From: Triplophysa rosa
Lineage: Eukaryota; Chordata; Actinopteri; Cypriniformes; Nemacheilidae
Length of the DNA stretch: 64,000 bases
NCBI RefSeq assembly: GCF_024868665.1
Contig: NC_079902.1
Location: forward strand, 17,723,450-17,787,449
Direction: 5' to 3'
In this document: positions 12,836 to 24,675 of the stretch, piece after piece
Position numbering within the stretch: position 1 is the first letter of the stretch
Layout: each line of letters begins with the position of its first letter
Made by a program: the position numbers and the translations under genes
Notes under the pieces: generated by a model
Database searches by the model: none
What the model saw: the letters and a program-made list of their open reading frames with translations, nothing else
Told to the model about the DNA's origin: nothing

Positions 12836-14377
12836 CAACAAAGCAGCAATTCTGTTCCAGCCCACTTTGAGCACTGGTTACAAAGATTTTTGACCCGTAG
12901 GGGCTAGAAAGTCATAGTGCGACAAGATCATGTAAAACTACATTTTTGGAAAGAGCCAAGTGGATTATTCGGTCACTGTCACTGAAAAGACAAGAAACAG
13001 CAGATATGATGGTGCTACCAGACTGTTTCAAAGTGCTCTTTGTGATTATAGTGGAAGATTTTCCCTGTGAGAAAACAGAGAAGTCATTTTTTGTTCTAAC
13101 CTCAGAAAGCAATTGGTTAAGAGAACATATAACAGGCGTAAAGAGGAAAAAAAGATGGAAGAGTGTCCAAGATCATGGAAAATTCTCACACATCCTTTAA
13201 AATACCCATCTTCCATTCGCAATTGCACTGCAGGAAGCATTTTTACGGGTTTGTAGTTTAGTATGAAACACTGCTCTGTGGAAGCAAGACTGTGCCTCAA
13301 TCTCAGTCTTAAAGTCGCCAAATGGGCAAGTATAGCAATTACATCTGATTGGTGGATAATTAATAGATTCAAACTGGAGCACAACTAGCTATTGACCCAC
13401 TACACTAACCCACCCCATTAGTGCAATCTAAACAGTCTCTAAGTTGAAAATCCTAATAAATTTCTTGGCAGTCTAAAATGAGTGTGATTTCATAAAGTGC
13501 CAGACCCAGCTATTGCCGCCCACACACATCTTTAACGGCTGCCTGTGCTCCCTATGAGGGTGAGGTATGGTAGTTTCCGTTCTGTCAGTGATGCGAGAAA
13601 CGTGCCTCTTCAAGTAAAAATCAGTAATTAACAGAAACCTGCTCGTGTGCCACAGAAGGACTAGCGTCCTTGAGATGTCTGCGTCGCGTGTGCAGAGAAA
13701 GCCGGGAGGAAGGAGATGGTTATTAGCCGTTTCATTAGCGTGCTGCTAGCTTGCTCCCAGATGTTTCAGCTGTGATTAAGACCTGATCCATCCCAACAGA
13801 GCCTCTTTCAGCCGAAACGTTCTCTACCACCAAATAAAGCTTCATGAAGATTCCCTATGAACCCATAGCAATAGCTCTGGTTGTTTGACACCCTGCATTC
13901 TATTTTATTTCAATTCCCAAGAAGAAATTGTAATAATAGTAAATAATTTAACAAAATGCAAAGCTATACAAATACTAATCAATCACATAGTTAGTTTAGT
14001 TTAGTTACCATGGCGACGAAACCCGCTTAAAACCAACTCACCTTCTTGAGCCTGAAAACTCGGTTTATGCTAACTAAACACGAATTTACCTGGGTAAAAA
14101 TCGTGATACAGGCCACAGCAAGGACGAAATGGACATTTACCTACAAGTTCAAATAAAGTGCAACGATCGCATGCATATACCGTATGACCATATAGCATGT
14201 AAGAAGTGTTTCCAATCACTGACAGTTTATTAAAACGTTTACGAAAAAGTACCAAAAGCGTGCATCACGATAATATTTACCGAATTTTGGAAACATGGAT
14301 CGTAATCTTATAGAATATCAAAATGTCCTTTAACTGTAGGCCTACGATGTTAGTGTCACAGCGTTGATGTGTCACTA
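12836..14377. other. non-coding, nothing recognised
   Basis: No transposon ends identified. Overlapping frames on both strands at 12912-13384 are unrecognised and probably chance. About 13500-13860 is more balanced in composition and non-repetitive. Confidence 0.35.
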
Positions 14378-14992
14378 GCCAGGTTTTCACTACCCTTCAA
14401 AATGCGCAAATTGAAATAGCGCATTGAAAATAGGCCGAATGGAAACACGTCAATTGCGCAAAAACTCCCATGTATCACAAAAAGTTGAGGTGTTCCTTCA
14501 GGCAATACTATAAAGGCATATTTTGCCTTACTGCAATGGAAACACTAGGCTTGTTCGAGCTCATGCAGCACGCAGACCGATCGGCGAGATTAGCTGCTTG
14601 CAGTAGAGGGAGGAGTTGAAAAAGGAGCAGTCAAGTCGGACACCTGCTGCTTGCCGTAGTGACGTTCGCACAGTGTTGCCTTTTCAAAGTGCAATTGAAG
14701 TGGATTAGAATAGTGGATTTGTCCAATAAACAAACGTTTAAATTAAAAAGTAGCAACAATAAACTCTTCATATTGCATATGTTATGTGCAGCTTAACACT
14801 GTGTGCCTAAAAATCATGGTAAACATAAGCATATATTATTAAATTACCAACCGAGTCTGTATTCATTTCATTTTTATTTTATTAAACAACACAAAATAAC
14901 ATGTTTATTATATTTGTACGAACAGAGTTTTAGCTGTTTTAAAAACATGCATTAATAAGTATTAGTTGAACTGAAGGTGTTATAATAAACCA

Positions 14993-15489
14993 GAGCCATT
15001 GAGAGAGAGAGAGTTCTGCCAACGGAAGTCCATAATGCTGGAGCGTCACGTGATTCATGGAGCCTTCAGATAGTTCGAGGAAGTTATGTTTTCTCTTTAA
15101 ATGCTTCATTTATTTCATTTTTTTATTCATTAAATGGCTTTCGTCTTTAAATGGGTTAGAAGATTACCTCAGTTGGTCTGTTTAGTCGCAGCTCCATGCG
15201 TAACTAGTAACTTCCGGGAACTATTGAGAGCCCATGTCACGTGATTCATGGAGCCTTCAGATAGTTCCAGGAAGTTATGTTTTCTCTTTAAATGCTTTAT
15301 TTCTTTCATTTTTTTATTCATTAAATGGCTTTCGTCTTTAAATGGGTTAGAAGAGTACCTCAGTTGGTCTGTTTAGTCGCAGCTCCATGCGTTACTAGTA
15401 ACTTCCGGGAACTATTGAGAGCCTCCATTGCTGTAAAAAAAAACCATTGGAGTCAACGGAGTTGACGCGACTCTCTCTCTCAATGGCTC
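14993..15489. mobile_element. element with GAGCCATTGAGAGAGAGAG inverted ends
   Basis: The left terminus GAGCCATTGAGAGAGAGAG is the reverse complement of the right terminus CTCTCTCTCTCAATGGCTC (15471-15489). The interior is dominated by two direct tandem units (15045-15424). No TSD resolved and no coding capacity. Confidence 0.6.
15045..15424. repeat. two tandem copies of a ~191-bp unit
   Basis: Unit 1 starts GTCACGTGATTCATGGAGCC at 15045 and unit 2 starts with the same 20 bases at 15236. By eye they differ at about six positions (for example TTCGAGG versus TTCCAGG), so the duplication is recent relative to the surrounding degenerate elements. The units contain TTAAATGGCTTTCGTC and AACTTCCGGGAACTATTGAG. 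Confidence 0.85.
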
Positions 15490-15550
15490 ATGAAAAGCTA
15501 TGTTTTCATCACAGCCTGGTGCAGCCGCTCCTGAGATGCTGCGCCGGCTG

Positions 15551-16536
15551 AGCAAGGCCCTGTCCTAAATGGCGCCCTCCGGTCTTGAGGACCTCCTCTG
15601 AGTCCACACTTGGTGACGTCAGGAAGTGCAGACCTATAGGGCACTAGGCAAGAGTCCATAAGGGTACATGGGAGTGCATTTTGGGACAGACTTGAGGTCA
15701 TCACACCGGAAAAAGCAAGCGGTGCTTTCTAATCACTCTCGCGGTACTTTGTTGTCATTCGCTGATCAGTCTGCGCAGCGCCGCGTGAAGTCGAAAACTT
15801 GTTGTCCCACTGTTGTTATTTGGGACTGGAGCTGCCGGTTTTTATTGTTCTGTATTTCATATGTTTGTATTTCATATGTTGATATGCCACCTGAGCATTA
15901 TGCAATAGATACTTATGTTTGTAATGCATTAATTTGTCATGACGTCATGAATGTATATTTATTAATTTGTTTACACTATACTTAATGTGCATAATGTGTT
16001 CTTAATATGCATATGTTGTTATTTAATATTTCTCTATAATACAGAAGCTGTGTTGTTCAGCTTTACAGAGCCCAGAGACAACTAGATATAAATCTACAAC
16101 AAAACATGGCTTATTGCCTTAAGTAAGAAAACGCACTGCATTAAAGGTTTTTATTCTTGAATAGCTGGCTAAATAGAAAATAAATAAGCAATAATATGAA
16201 TAAGTAACTAATTAATAAATTAATTTAGAATTTTATCAAAACATATATTTAAAAATGTATCCGTCATGTTTACGTATATATCTGACATCCACGACACTCC
16301 TCCCATCCGTTCTGTGATTGGGCGTTCGCAAGGATTCCTGGGTAGGGGACTTCAGTGGAGTCTGCATCAGTGCGGGCTTCGCCGAAGACCGCATCGAGGG
16401 CACAAAGGAGGCGCTCGCGAGCAGACTTCTGAGCGCTAAAAAGACAAATGGGACACGTTACAGACTAGTAGACTTGGCGAGAACGCGCAATTTAAGTCCA
16501 CGATACCGCAAGTGCGCCATTTGGGACAAGGCCAAA
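15551..16536. mobile_element. hAT-like element with perfect 8-bp TSD
   Basis: Inverted ends are AAGGCCCTGTCCTAAATGG and, from the right, TTTGGCCTTGTCCCAAATGG. They are flanked by identical octamers GCCGGCTG at 15543-15550 and 16537-16544. An 8-bp TSD is typical of hAT elements. The frames inside (15668-15985, 16318-16572) show no transposase similarity, so the copy is non-autonomous. It carries a segment (CTCGCGGTACTTTG … CTGCGCAGCGCCGC) that also occurs just outside it at 16559-16684. Confidence 0.75.
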
Positions 16537-17069
16537 GCCGGCTGTTCTCCAAATGCTCTCGCGGTACTTTGATGCCCACACGTGAAGGTCACGTGGCATC
16601 GGCGCCGGTTCAAGTCAGACAAAATTTCTAACCGGCATGCACTGCTTCAAGGCAGATTTCGATCGATCTGCGCAGCGCCGCATCAAGTCGAACAAGCCTA
16701 CTTTTTGTCATATTTACAAGTCACGTGGCGTATAAAAAAGTCACATGACCAGTTGCGGTAACGAGTGAGTGCAGTATGGAGATTTCTTAGGAACAGTGAG
16801 GTAATATGAAAATATATAAGGAAATATAGACATTTCTCTTGACTCTTTCGTCACAGTAGGTGGCACTATGAACGAAAGTTTGTTTGCAACCTGCCATAAA
16901 ACGTACAAAGAAGAAGTACTGCCAGAATTACTTATCGCGAGAAGAATTAAAATACACTTTAATTGCATAGCATCATTTAATGGAAACGCAGGCATTCTGC
17001 GATATTGTTTTAATCGACATTTAGAAAACATTGCTAAAATTTTGAGCAAATCTGTAATGGAAACCTGGC

Positions 17070-18000
17070 TATTGACAGTAGGCCTAACGTTACTTCCTGT
17101 CTGCCTAACGTTACTTCCTGTCTGCACTGTTTTTGGTCACTTTCTTTTCTGGCAATACAATATTGTTTCTAGTTAACTTTTGCTGAACATGTTTACATCA
17201 AATAAACTTTATATATACAAACATATGAAGTAGCATAAATGTAGCAAGCTTCTTTGGTTTTGTTTGGCATAACTAAATATTTTCTATAAAGAAAACTTTT
17301 CATCTTAGCTTAATACAATTTTTTGATAAAATTTGGTTGATAACTACATATTTTTGTTAGCTTGTCTATTACTGCTGCCTTGAAGAGGTTATATTTTAGT
17401 ATATAGTATAGTAAGAGGATTAGTGATTAAAATTTTCCCTGCTTTTCTAATATACGTCTTTATTAGCATACTCAATTTCATTTCAAAGTTGTAGAAAATC
17501 TAGCCTAATTAAAATTAGTTTTTTTCTGAGAAAGAGAAAAACAGAGATTGTGTAGTGCGTTTTTTTTGTTTATTCAGTGACAGAGACAGCATAAAAGACT
17601 ACCAAACGCAGAATCACAGGGGGGAGATAAAAAAGGCAAATTAATCATATTAATCCAAACCCTCGGAAAACAGCCCTGTCTTGGAGCTGTTTGTGCAGTG
17701 GAGAGGTTAGTCACAGCTGATGTGAAGTAGGGGCACCCTGGGATGTTTATTTGATCACTTCTTCATTTCTGCTATTTGTTTATTGTTTGAGTACCTACTG
17801 AGTTACCCCGAGCATTCTGAACGTTCATTCAAATCAGGCAAAATTCTGCTGGGTTGTGTCGAAATGTATAATTAATCAGGCAGCAATAATTTGGGAATGG
17901 GTTGTTTTATTTTTTCCTTTTATTCTTCCTTTTTTAGTCCATATTGTAATACTTACAGTATCTGTGAGAGTTTTAGTTAAACACTGTTAAAATAATAATT
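17070..18000. other. non-coding, nothing recognised
   Basis: AT-rich with no terminal repeats. At its left edge is a 21-bp tandem duplication of CCTAACGTTACTTCCTGTCT plus G (17082-17123), which straddles nothing else of note. Confidence 0.45.
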
Positions 18001-18265
18001 ACCCTAAAATAAAATTAATTTCATCATTTACTCACCCTCAGGTCATTCCAAACCTGTATGGCTTTCTATCTTGTGCAGAACACAAAAGATATTTTGAGGA
18101 ACGTTGGTAACCAAACAACATTGTCCCCCATTGACTTTCATTGTATAGACACAAACCACTGAGACATTCTCAAAATATCTTCTTTTGTGTTCCACAGAAC
18201 AAAGCCATACAGGTGTGGCTAAATAAATGTTGACAGAATTTATATATTTGGGTCAACTATCCCTT
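18001..18265. mobile_element. foldback element copy, compact
   Basis: Contains CATCATTTACTCACCCTCAG and TTCCAAACCTGTATGGC on the left, and ATATCTTCTTTTGTGTTCC and GGGTCAACTATCCCTT on the right. The centre is CCCCCATTGACTTTCATTGT. Same family as 7242-7686 but with a shorter stem. The left terminus is degraded and it is non-coding. Confidence 0.7.
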
Positions 18266-18650
18266 GGATATTTGTCCAATTTGTCTGTTGAGGCTTAAAT
18301 GCCAAAATGATGGCAGGCAATCTGCGTGTCTCAATACACACTGCATCCCTGACTCCAGGAGCCCCAAAAGAGTTCCCACAGAGTTTGCTACGCATCTGAG
18401 GATGGCTATTGAATTATTTATGGTTGCAAAGCAGCATGATGCTGTCATTTTTCACTGTCCCCCCATCAGCCATTTAGGAAATGTGTAAAAATGTGATCTG
18501 AACCACCTATATTTTTAATGATTGCGAGTAAATCCACATGTGCTTTATGGAGTCTTGCTGGCTGTGAGCATGTAGGAAGGCAGGGGAGAGGCTTGTGCTC
18601 CTACAGCGTCACATAATCTGATAGAGAGAGAATGCACTGTACGTATTCAG
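18266..18650. other. non-coding, nothing recognised
   Basis: Short single-copy-looking stretch between two transposons. No open frame with recognisable similarity. Confidence 0.4.
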
Positions 18651-19567
18651 CAGTCATCCTCAATTGGCGGGGCCGGATCCGAACCTTTGCTTCATTCCGT
18701 TCCGGACCTCGAGACATAGCCTAATAAACCATTTAAAACATTTGACTAGTTCGGTTGTTTAAATTGAGCCGCGCGTTACACAACGGAGAATCACACGCGC
18801 TCTCAGGAACATTTGTGTAATTGATCTTTTGCCGCTATATCCTCTAGTACACATGTGTCAAATACAAGGCCCGCGGGCCAAATCCGGCCCGCCCCCTCAT
18901 TGTATGTGGCCCGCGAGATCTTACAAATTATTGTAGTGTTATTATACATTTTATGTCCACGACCTGAAAATGCAACTCAACTTTATTACCTGCGCGATGA
19001 CGACATCTAGCCAGTAGGTGGCAGTGTCCGTATATATCGCAGAAATAAGCCCCTCCAGTGCGATCAGGTTTCTTGTTTCACACTGGAGGGGCTTATTTCG
19101 CGATAACAGCCGGCTGCTTGTACATTATCCCGCTTATTACGCGGGATACTTGCCACATGAGAAAAAAACTTGACTTGAAATATTTTATTAGCTCATTTTT
19201 ACTGAATGCAGACCTAACAGGAAAAGCTGTTTACTTTCGGTTTTAAGGTAAGAAACAACGTTCAAATGTCACGAACATTCAATTTGGTTTAATAATTTGT
19301 AAATATAATGTCATATATGTTATTAAAAGACATATTTATTTTTAATTTGTCAAAAAAACCTGTCAAAATGATTTGTTGCGTCAGGGTTACCCTGTGTTAT
19401 TAGTTTTGAGAAGTTATCTGGGAATAACGAACCTGCAAATGTCGCGACTGGCCAATCAGAATCAAGCATTCCAACGAGCGGTGTAATAAGTGAGTGATAT
19501 GATATAAATATTAATTAGACACATCGTGTCAAACAAAGAAAAATTGATGCAGAGGGAGGCTATTTCA

Positions 19568-20155
19568 AGAGGGATGGGAAAGCAAATACATGTTTGTGCT
19601 TAATGGAAACAAGCCGGTGTGTCGTCTTTGCCAGGAGGCCATCCCTGTTAAAAAACCCAGCATATGCTGGTTTGGTATGTTTTGATGCTGGTTTGTGCTG
19701 GTTTAGTTGGCCTTTAGCTGGTCATGTGCTGGTCCATAGCTGGTTTAAGACGGTCCAACCAGCATCAAAACATACCTAACCCAGCATATACTGTTTTTTT
19801 CAACAGGGGTGGCTGTGCTCAAAGAATAAAGTACAATTCACGTCGGCACTTCGAAACCAAACACGGAGCAAAGTATATGCTAACCTTAGCCTCCTAGAAA
19901 AGCAACAAAAGGTACAAGACTTGAAAAAAACTTACATTTTTGGCAGAATTTGTTTGCAAATGCTTCTGCAAAAAGTGATGCAGCCGTGGAAGCCAGCTTT
20001 ATTGTGGCTGAAGAAATCGCCCGAGTTACCAAGTGTTTTTCAGAAGGTACATTTTTAAAGCAGTGAATGCTGAAGATATGTGAGCAAGTGTGCCCTGACC
20101 ACAAAGGCCTTTAAAAATGTTAGCTTGTCAAGAAACACTATGCAGACCGACTATG
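19568..20155 (+). pseudogene. hAT transposase remnant with BED zinc finger
   Basis: Translating 19590-19634 gives FVLNGNKPVCRLCQEAI, with the C-x2-C half of a BED finger (Cys codons at 19620 and 19629). After the inserted element, a shifted frame gives YNSRRHFETKHGAKY with the H-x4-H half (His codons at 19847 and 19862). Further on, ASFIVAEEIARVTKCFSEG resembles the conserved segment after the finger in ZBED5/GTF2IRD2-like hAT transposases. Stops and frameshifts (TAA at 19826, TGA near 20064) and absence of the catalytic domain make it dead. Confidence 0.75.
19644..19807. mobile_element. small palindromic CTGGTT element
   Basis: Inverted ends CCTGTTAAAAAACC and (from right) CCTGTTGAAAAAAAC are followed by AGCATATGCTGG/AGTATATGCTGGG. 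The inner arms TGGTATGTTTTGATGCTGG and CCAGCATCAAAACATACC pair as a hairpin. About 164 bp, non-coding. It interrupts the transposase remnant between the two halves of its zinc finger. Confidence 0.75.
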
Positions 20156-21389
20156 TGTTCATACAGAAACATATCTTTTTTTTTTTAATAAACTGTACAA
20201 TAGTTGTACACTTGAATACACTTTATTTTACTGGTCTTTACTGTCAAAACTAGGTATTAATTGAGTTATTACCAAAAGGAGTAATTAAATGCAGATGTAA
20301 TTATGCAGTGTGATAAAAGAGTGGATACATTTATATAGTCTTACAGTTACAACCGGCCGTTTGAGAGCAACCATAATACTGATGTGGCCCGGGATGAAAT
20401 CGAGTTTGACACCCCTGCTCTAGTATCTTAATCTAGCGCCAAACGTGCTTCGTTTTAACCCTTTCCTCTCTGCGCGCGCTGCTTCTCTCCCGCCAAAGAC
20501 GCGCCGCATGAAGAGCAGCAGACACGTGCTTATTTGAACAGTAGCAGTAACAGTAGTGCAGACACGCAGAGCAGGTAAATGGACACACAGCAGTTAACAA
20601 AATGCAGCAATAGTAAAGTATTTGTATCGGTCAGTCTGTTTACTGTTTGCTATATGTCTCCAATCTTTCGACCAGATTTGTGATATTTTATGAGCCATGA
20701 CGTTTTTATCTACATTTAGCATTAGCATTATTGATCAATTAGCATGTAAACATTTGACCCTGTGAAAACCCAGGCTAAAAAGTCTCATAATCTAATTAAT
20801 TATTTGATAACAAGCATCAAAGATTAATTTCAAGCATTCAGTTCACTGAAGATTTCAATCTTTAAAATGGCTTTATTCAGTCAATATTGAAGATATTGTT
20901 GTTATGTTTTCACAGAATATTCTGTAGGATGATTTTATGTAGAAGTCTTTTGCTGGGTTTTCACAAGCAGGGTCACATTCTGTTTGGGAAATTATTTAAA
21001 CATATAAGTAGTTCTGGTATGAATGGCATTGAAAGGCTAATTTAATAAGTAACTTTGTTTTCTGTTTATGATTTTCTTAATTTGAATTGTTACATTACAT
21101 TTGCTGTTTGTATGTTGTCAGTACTTTTTTTATTTACAAATATGAATTATCAGACTTTTATTAAGAGGGCATTCCCCTAAAGCTACAGAGCCTACAATAC
21201 ATACATACTGTGGATATCAAAATATAAAATAAATGGCCTGATGAAAGATCATATCTTTTATATATATATATCCAACTGGGCTAAATTGATTAAATATTTT
21301 TTTTCTTTCCAAAAAACATATTGTCTGGACCTCCATTTGGAATATAATATAAAGACCGGACCTCTTGGAACTTTAATTGAATACCCCTG

Positions 21390-24300
21390 GTATACAGTGT
21401 ACCATACAGTACAACAGGTTGTGTGGTTGCTTTGACATTTAGAATAAAAAATAGTAGATAAAGAGTTTGTCACATAAAGATGTGACAAAAACACAGGCAT
21501 GGGGTGAGTAAATCATTTGTGCTCTAGATCAAAAATGGCCAAGTGCAAAAACGTTCGGTATTCCACTCGAAACCACTTAAACCACCGGTAAAACATCCAG
21601 TTTCAAGCTATTCTAAAACCATATTGGCTCTTACGTTTTGTGTTCTGTGACACACACATTACTGTATACAACTTTAAACCACATCCTCCATAATGCACCA
21701 TTAAGCATAACCACGGTGATCTTGTAGAGCTGCCATGATGGGTTTCTTGATTTCCATTTTTGATCTTGCTATCTTGTCAGTCTGGTCTTCAAAGCTTGTG
21801 CATTGCACATTCAGTGTTTATATAGCAATTATGTTGCGTTTTGTAAAACCTTCTTACTCATGTATTTAGTAAATGTATGGGAGAGTATTCATAACTTAAA
21901 TATAGCAGCTGTAATCCTATCTTACATAAGAGCCAATCGCTTGTTGGTTTACATATAATGTAAATGCAGGTTAGCAGGATCATACTTAAAACACTTTTTG
22001 TTTTCACGATCAAGCTAAAGAAGTACAATTGTATTTATTCAAATGATTTATTATGGTATATATAAGTTGATTTGATGTCATTTGTAATGCACAAAAGCTG
22101 GACTGGCATGCCTTGGAAATATCAGCCAATGGGCCATGTTACTGCTAAGGCCATCGAGTGGACTGACTAAAGGGTTAAAGGGTTCTCGCACATTTACATG
22201 GGATTGTGGGCTAGCTGTCAAGCTAAGGCCTAGGCATTACATTGTCTGCTTTGGGACTTAGAGACTAAAGTCAAGGGTGTAAATGTGTGAAGAGTTATAG
22301 AGAGAAAAATGGGAGCCAGGGTGGTACCCAAGCAGTATCTGTTCAGTTGCCATAGTGACTGGTGTTTCCACTCCTCCATCCATCAACTGGCAGCAGCGGG
22401 CAAACCACAAATAAGGAGCCGCTCGCTCCCATAATTCCAGTGCACTGCCTGACAGGCCGGAGATTTCCAATCTGCCTCAGGGGCAGGGGAACAAATCCAT
22501 TCCCCCACTGTCAAGCCATCCAGACAGAAGGAGAGAGAGAGACAGAGAGCACTACATTTAGTCCCATAACTGCTAGCTTAGAGGAGTGTGCACTGTGTCC
22601 ACGGTGAACAGTGGAAAAACTCTTTGATGTTGGGGATGATACAGAAAAATATACAAATTTAGACATATAAACTGCCAATTGTTGTTTCACCTACAATTAA
22701 CCCTGGCAGAAAATACACATGTGAAAACATGTAAAAATGGTTGTGGAATATTTTCATGTGAGTCCCATGTGAAAATGGGATCACATTTGATGGTATGGGA
22801 TTAGACATCTCAGAGGACCCTAAATTATAAAAACAATACTTAATTGTTCCATAATTTGTTCAAACAAAAGAAAGAAAAAAAGACCTGGTCTGCTCTGACA
22901 GGATTGATATCGCAAAATATGTCTGTGAAACCCTTCCCTGACCTCCACTAGGAAAAGTAGTCCCATCTGAGTAGGTAGGTCTGTAGCGTATAAAACGGTT
23001 AACCTCAATAAATTTAACCTTGAAAATAAGGCCAGTGTAACTTTTTGCACCTGTTTACTAGATCCGTATATAAAACGCAAAGACCCTTGTGTTGAGACAA
23101 AAACATTCCAATACTTAGTTCTCTTTGTTCTGTTGAAGTGCATCTGCAAAGACTTCTCACTTAAGTGAAAGATCGCAGAATAAGGTTGCTCTAGAAGGAC
23201 TGCTCACAATGAGTAGAAAGCATTATTATACACCTGTCATTCAAAACACATTTCTGCCAGTAAATGGTCTGGGCTCAGGTATTCTTCCATATGGCAAAAT
23301 TGAAATGCATTTGCATGCAGAACAATTGCACTGTTCTGTTGTCAACCCAGGGGATTTTAAGTGCTTCTGTATAGAAAAAAAACATAAATACACTTCATGT
23401 CTGATACGTGCTATTTCTATCCTAACTTGATGTATATTTAGTTACTGACTTCCAATTTAATTCATGTATTTTTTGTTCTCTCCCCTTTGCTCCTGCCTGG
23501 GCGAAAATGACATTGGCAACGAAAGGTGAGTAATGGCTACACTTTTGTTATATTTTGCATACATTTTTGCATTACTTTATAATGTACAAATTAGTGTTAA
23601 TTTTGTCAGCTATTTTTTATTTTAGTCTTAGTTTTAGTCCCACGACAATATTCGTATTAATATTTTGTCTTCTGTTCAGGATGTGCAAATATGTGTGTGC
23701 TGTTGCTTAGATTTCAGTTTATGTAAATGACTCTGCAGACTTGACTCTAAATGGGGTGGCGAAAGTGTGTGTGTATGTGTGTCGAACTGAAAGAATGATA
23801 GCATTTCAATCTTCTCAACCTTCATGAAAAGATATTCGTCCTTCGTCTTTTTTTCCCTGCTGCACACTCTGTCTCTCTTCTCTTTTTGTGGTCTGATTGG
23901 CAGCTCTGGTACAGAGAGTTGGGTCTGGTCTTTCAGTTGCCATGGAAACTGCCCTCTCCTCTGACTGCAACCATGCTTGTGGACTGCAACTCTGATACTC
24001 ACTGCATATAAAGATTAATAAATAAACTGACTGAGAGTGAGGTGTGGGGGTGTGCGGGTGGGTGTTGGTGTTGGTGTGAATGTGTGTATGTGTGAGAGTT
24101 GCGATGGTATTGGCATGTAATAGTCCAGGTCTGTTTTTACAGATCTACACAGATGTTAGAATCAACACTTAGCCAAAGACTGAATACAGACTGTAGTATT
24201 TATACGTTCCACAAAATACTGATGAAAATATTTGTAATAGTTTTCTCCAGGTACTTGCAGCTGTTCATTACCTGTTTGTCTGTTCTTTTTGACACAATAT

Positions 24301-24675
24301 CATTTATACCTTGTCTGTTTTGTCAGTGGCTTTCTTTGAGGTGTCAGCAGTTCACCCACACGTAGGATAGACTGGGGAGAAGAGAGAATTGTTGATACTT
24401 GCAACAAATGCATAAACCTGAGGTTTTCTGAAAGCAGACGTGTTGTCAAAAATGATTTCCCAGTCTGGGCTGCTTTGTGAACATGTGATCATCAGCTTCA
24501 GAAAGATCGGAAGATTGGTAGTGAGATTGGCCATGTCATGTTGTCTTTCATTCATGATCTTTCAAATGAACAAAACAAAATGTATATAAGGTTAGAAATC
24601 AATCATCCAAATACATCCACCTGCTTGTCAGTGCTTAAACTGTTTTAGATATATCCGCATGCACAGGGTTTGAGT
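21390..24675. other. non-coding, nothing recognised
   Basis: No gene. Positions 22690-22800 repeat CACATGTGAAAACATG-like words and may be a diverged MITE. About 22300-22610 is less AT-rich and non-repetitive. Open frames (22820-23149 minus, 23676-24002 minus) show no domains. Confidence 0.4.
24040..24096. repeat. GT-rich simple sequence
   Basis: Imperfect GGTGT/TGTGT array (GGTGTGGGGGTGTGCGGGTG, GTTGGTGTTGGTGTG, TGTGTGTATGTGTG). A shorter GT array lies at about 23767-23782. Confidence 0.8.

Larger units (their letters stand above)
14378..17069. mobile_element. composite DNA element with GCCAGGTTT ends
   Basis: Left end GCCAGGTTTTCACTACC and right end (inward) GCCAGGTTTCCATTACAG form inverted termini. 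Both sides abut TA (CACTA at 14373-14377, TATTG at 17070-17074), consistent with a TA target. Subterminal GCGCAAATTG/GAGCAAATCTG also pair. The interior has been opened by at least two other insertions (14993-15489 and 15551-16536). No transposase recognised. Confidence 0.55.
18850..20417. mobile_element. hAT element B inside element A
   Basis: Ends are CACATGTGTCAAATACAAGG then CCCGCGGGCC, and from the right CAGGGGTGTCAAACTCG then CCCGGGCC. This is the fish hAT family recognisable by 'GTGTCAAA…GGCCCGCGGGCC'. The flanking octamer CTCTAGTA is identical on both sides (18842-18849, 20418-20425). The interior has a broken transposase 5' portion (19568-20155) that is itself interrupted by a small palindromic element. 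Confidence 0.85.
18651..21389. mobile_element. hAT-like element A, host of a nest
   Basis: Right end, read inward, is CAGGGGTATTCAATTAAAG, and GGTCCGGTC follows shortly. The left end starts CAGTCATCCTCAATTGG then GGGGCCGGATCC. Flanking octamers GTATTCAG (18643-18650) and GTATACAG (21390-21397) match at 7 of 8, an aged 8-bp TSD. A second hAT element (18850-20417) has inserted near its left end. The remaining host sequence is about 1.17 kb and appears non-coding. Confidence 0.65.
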
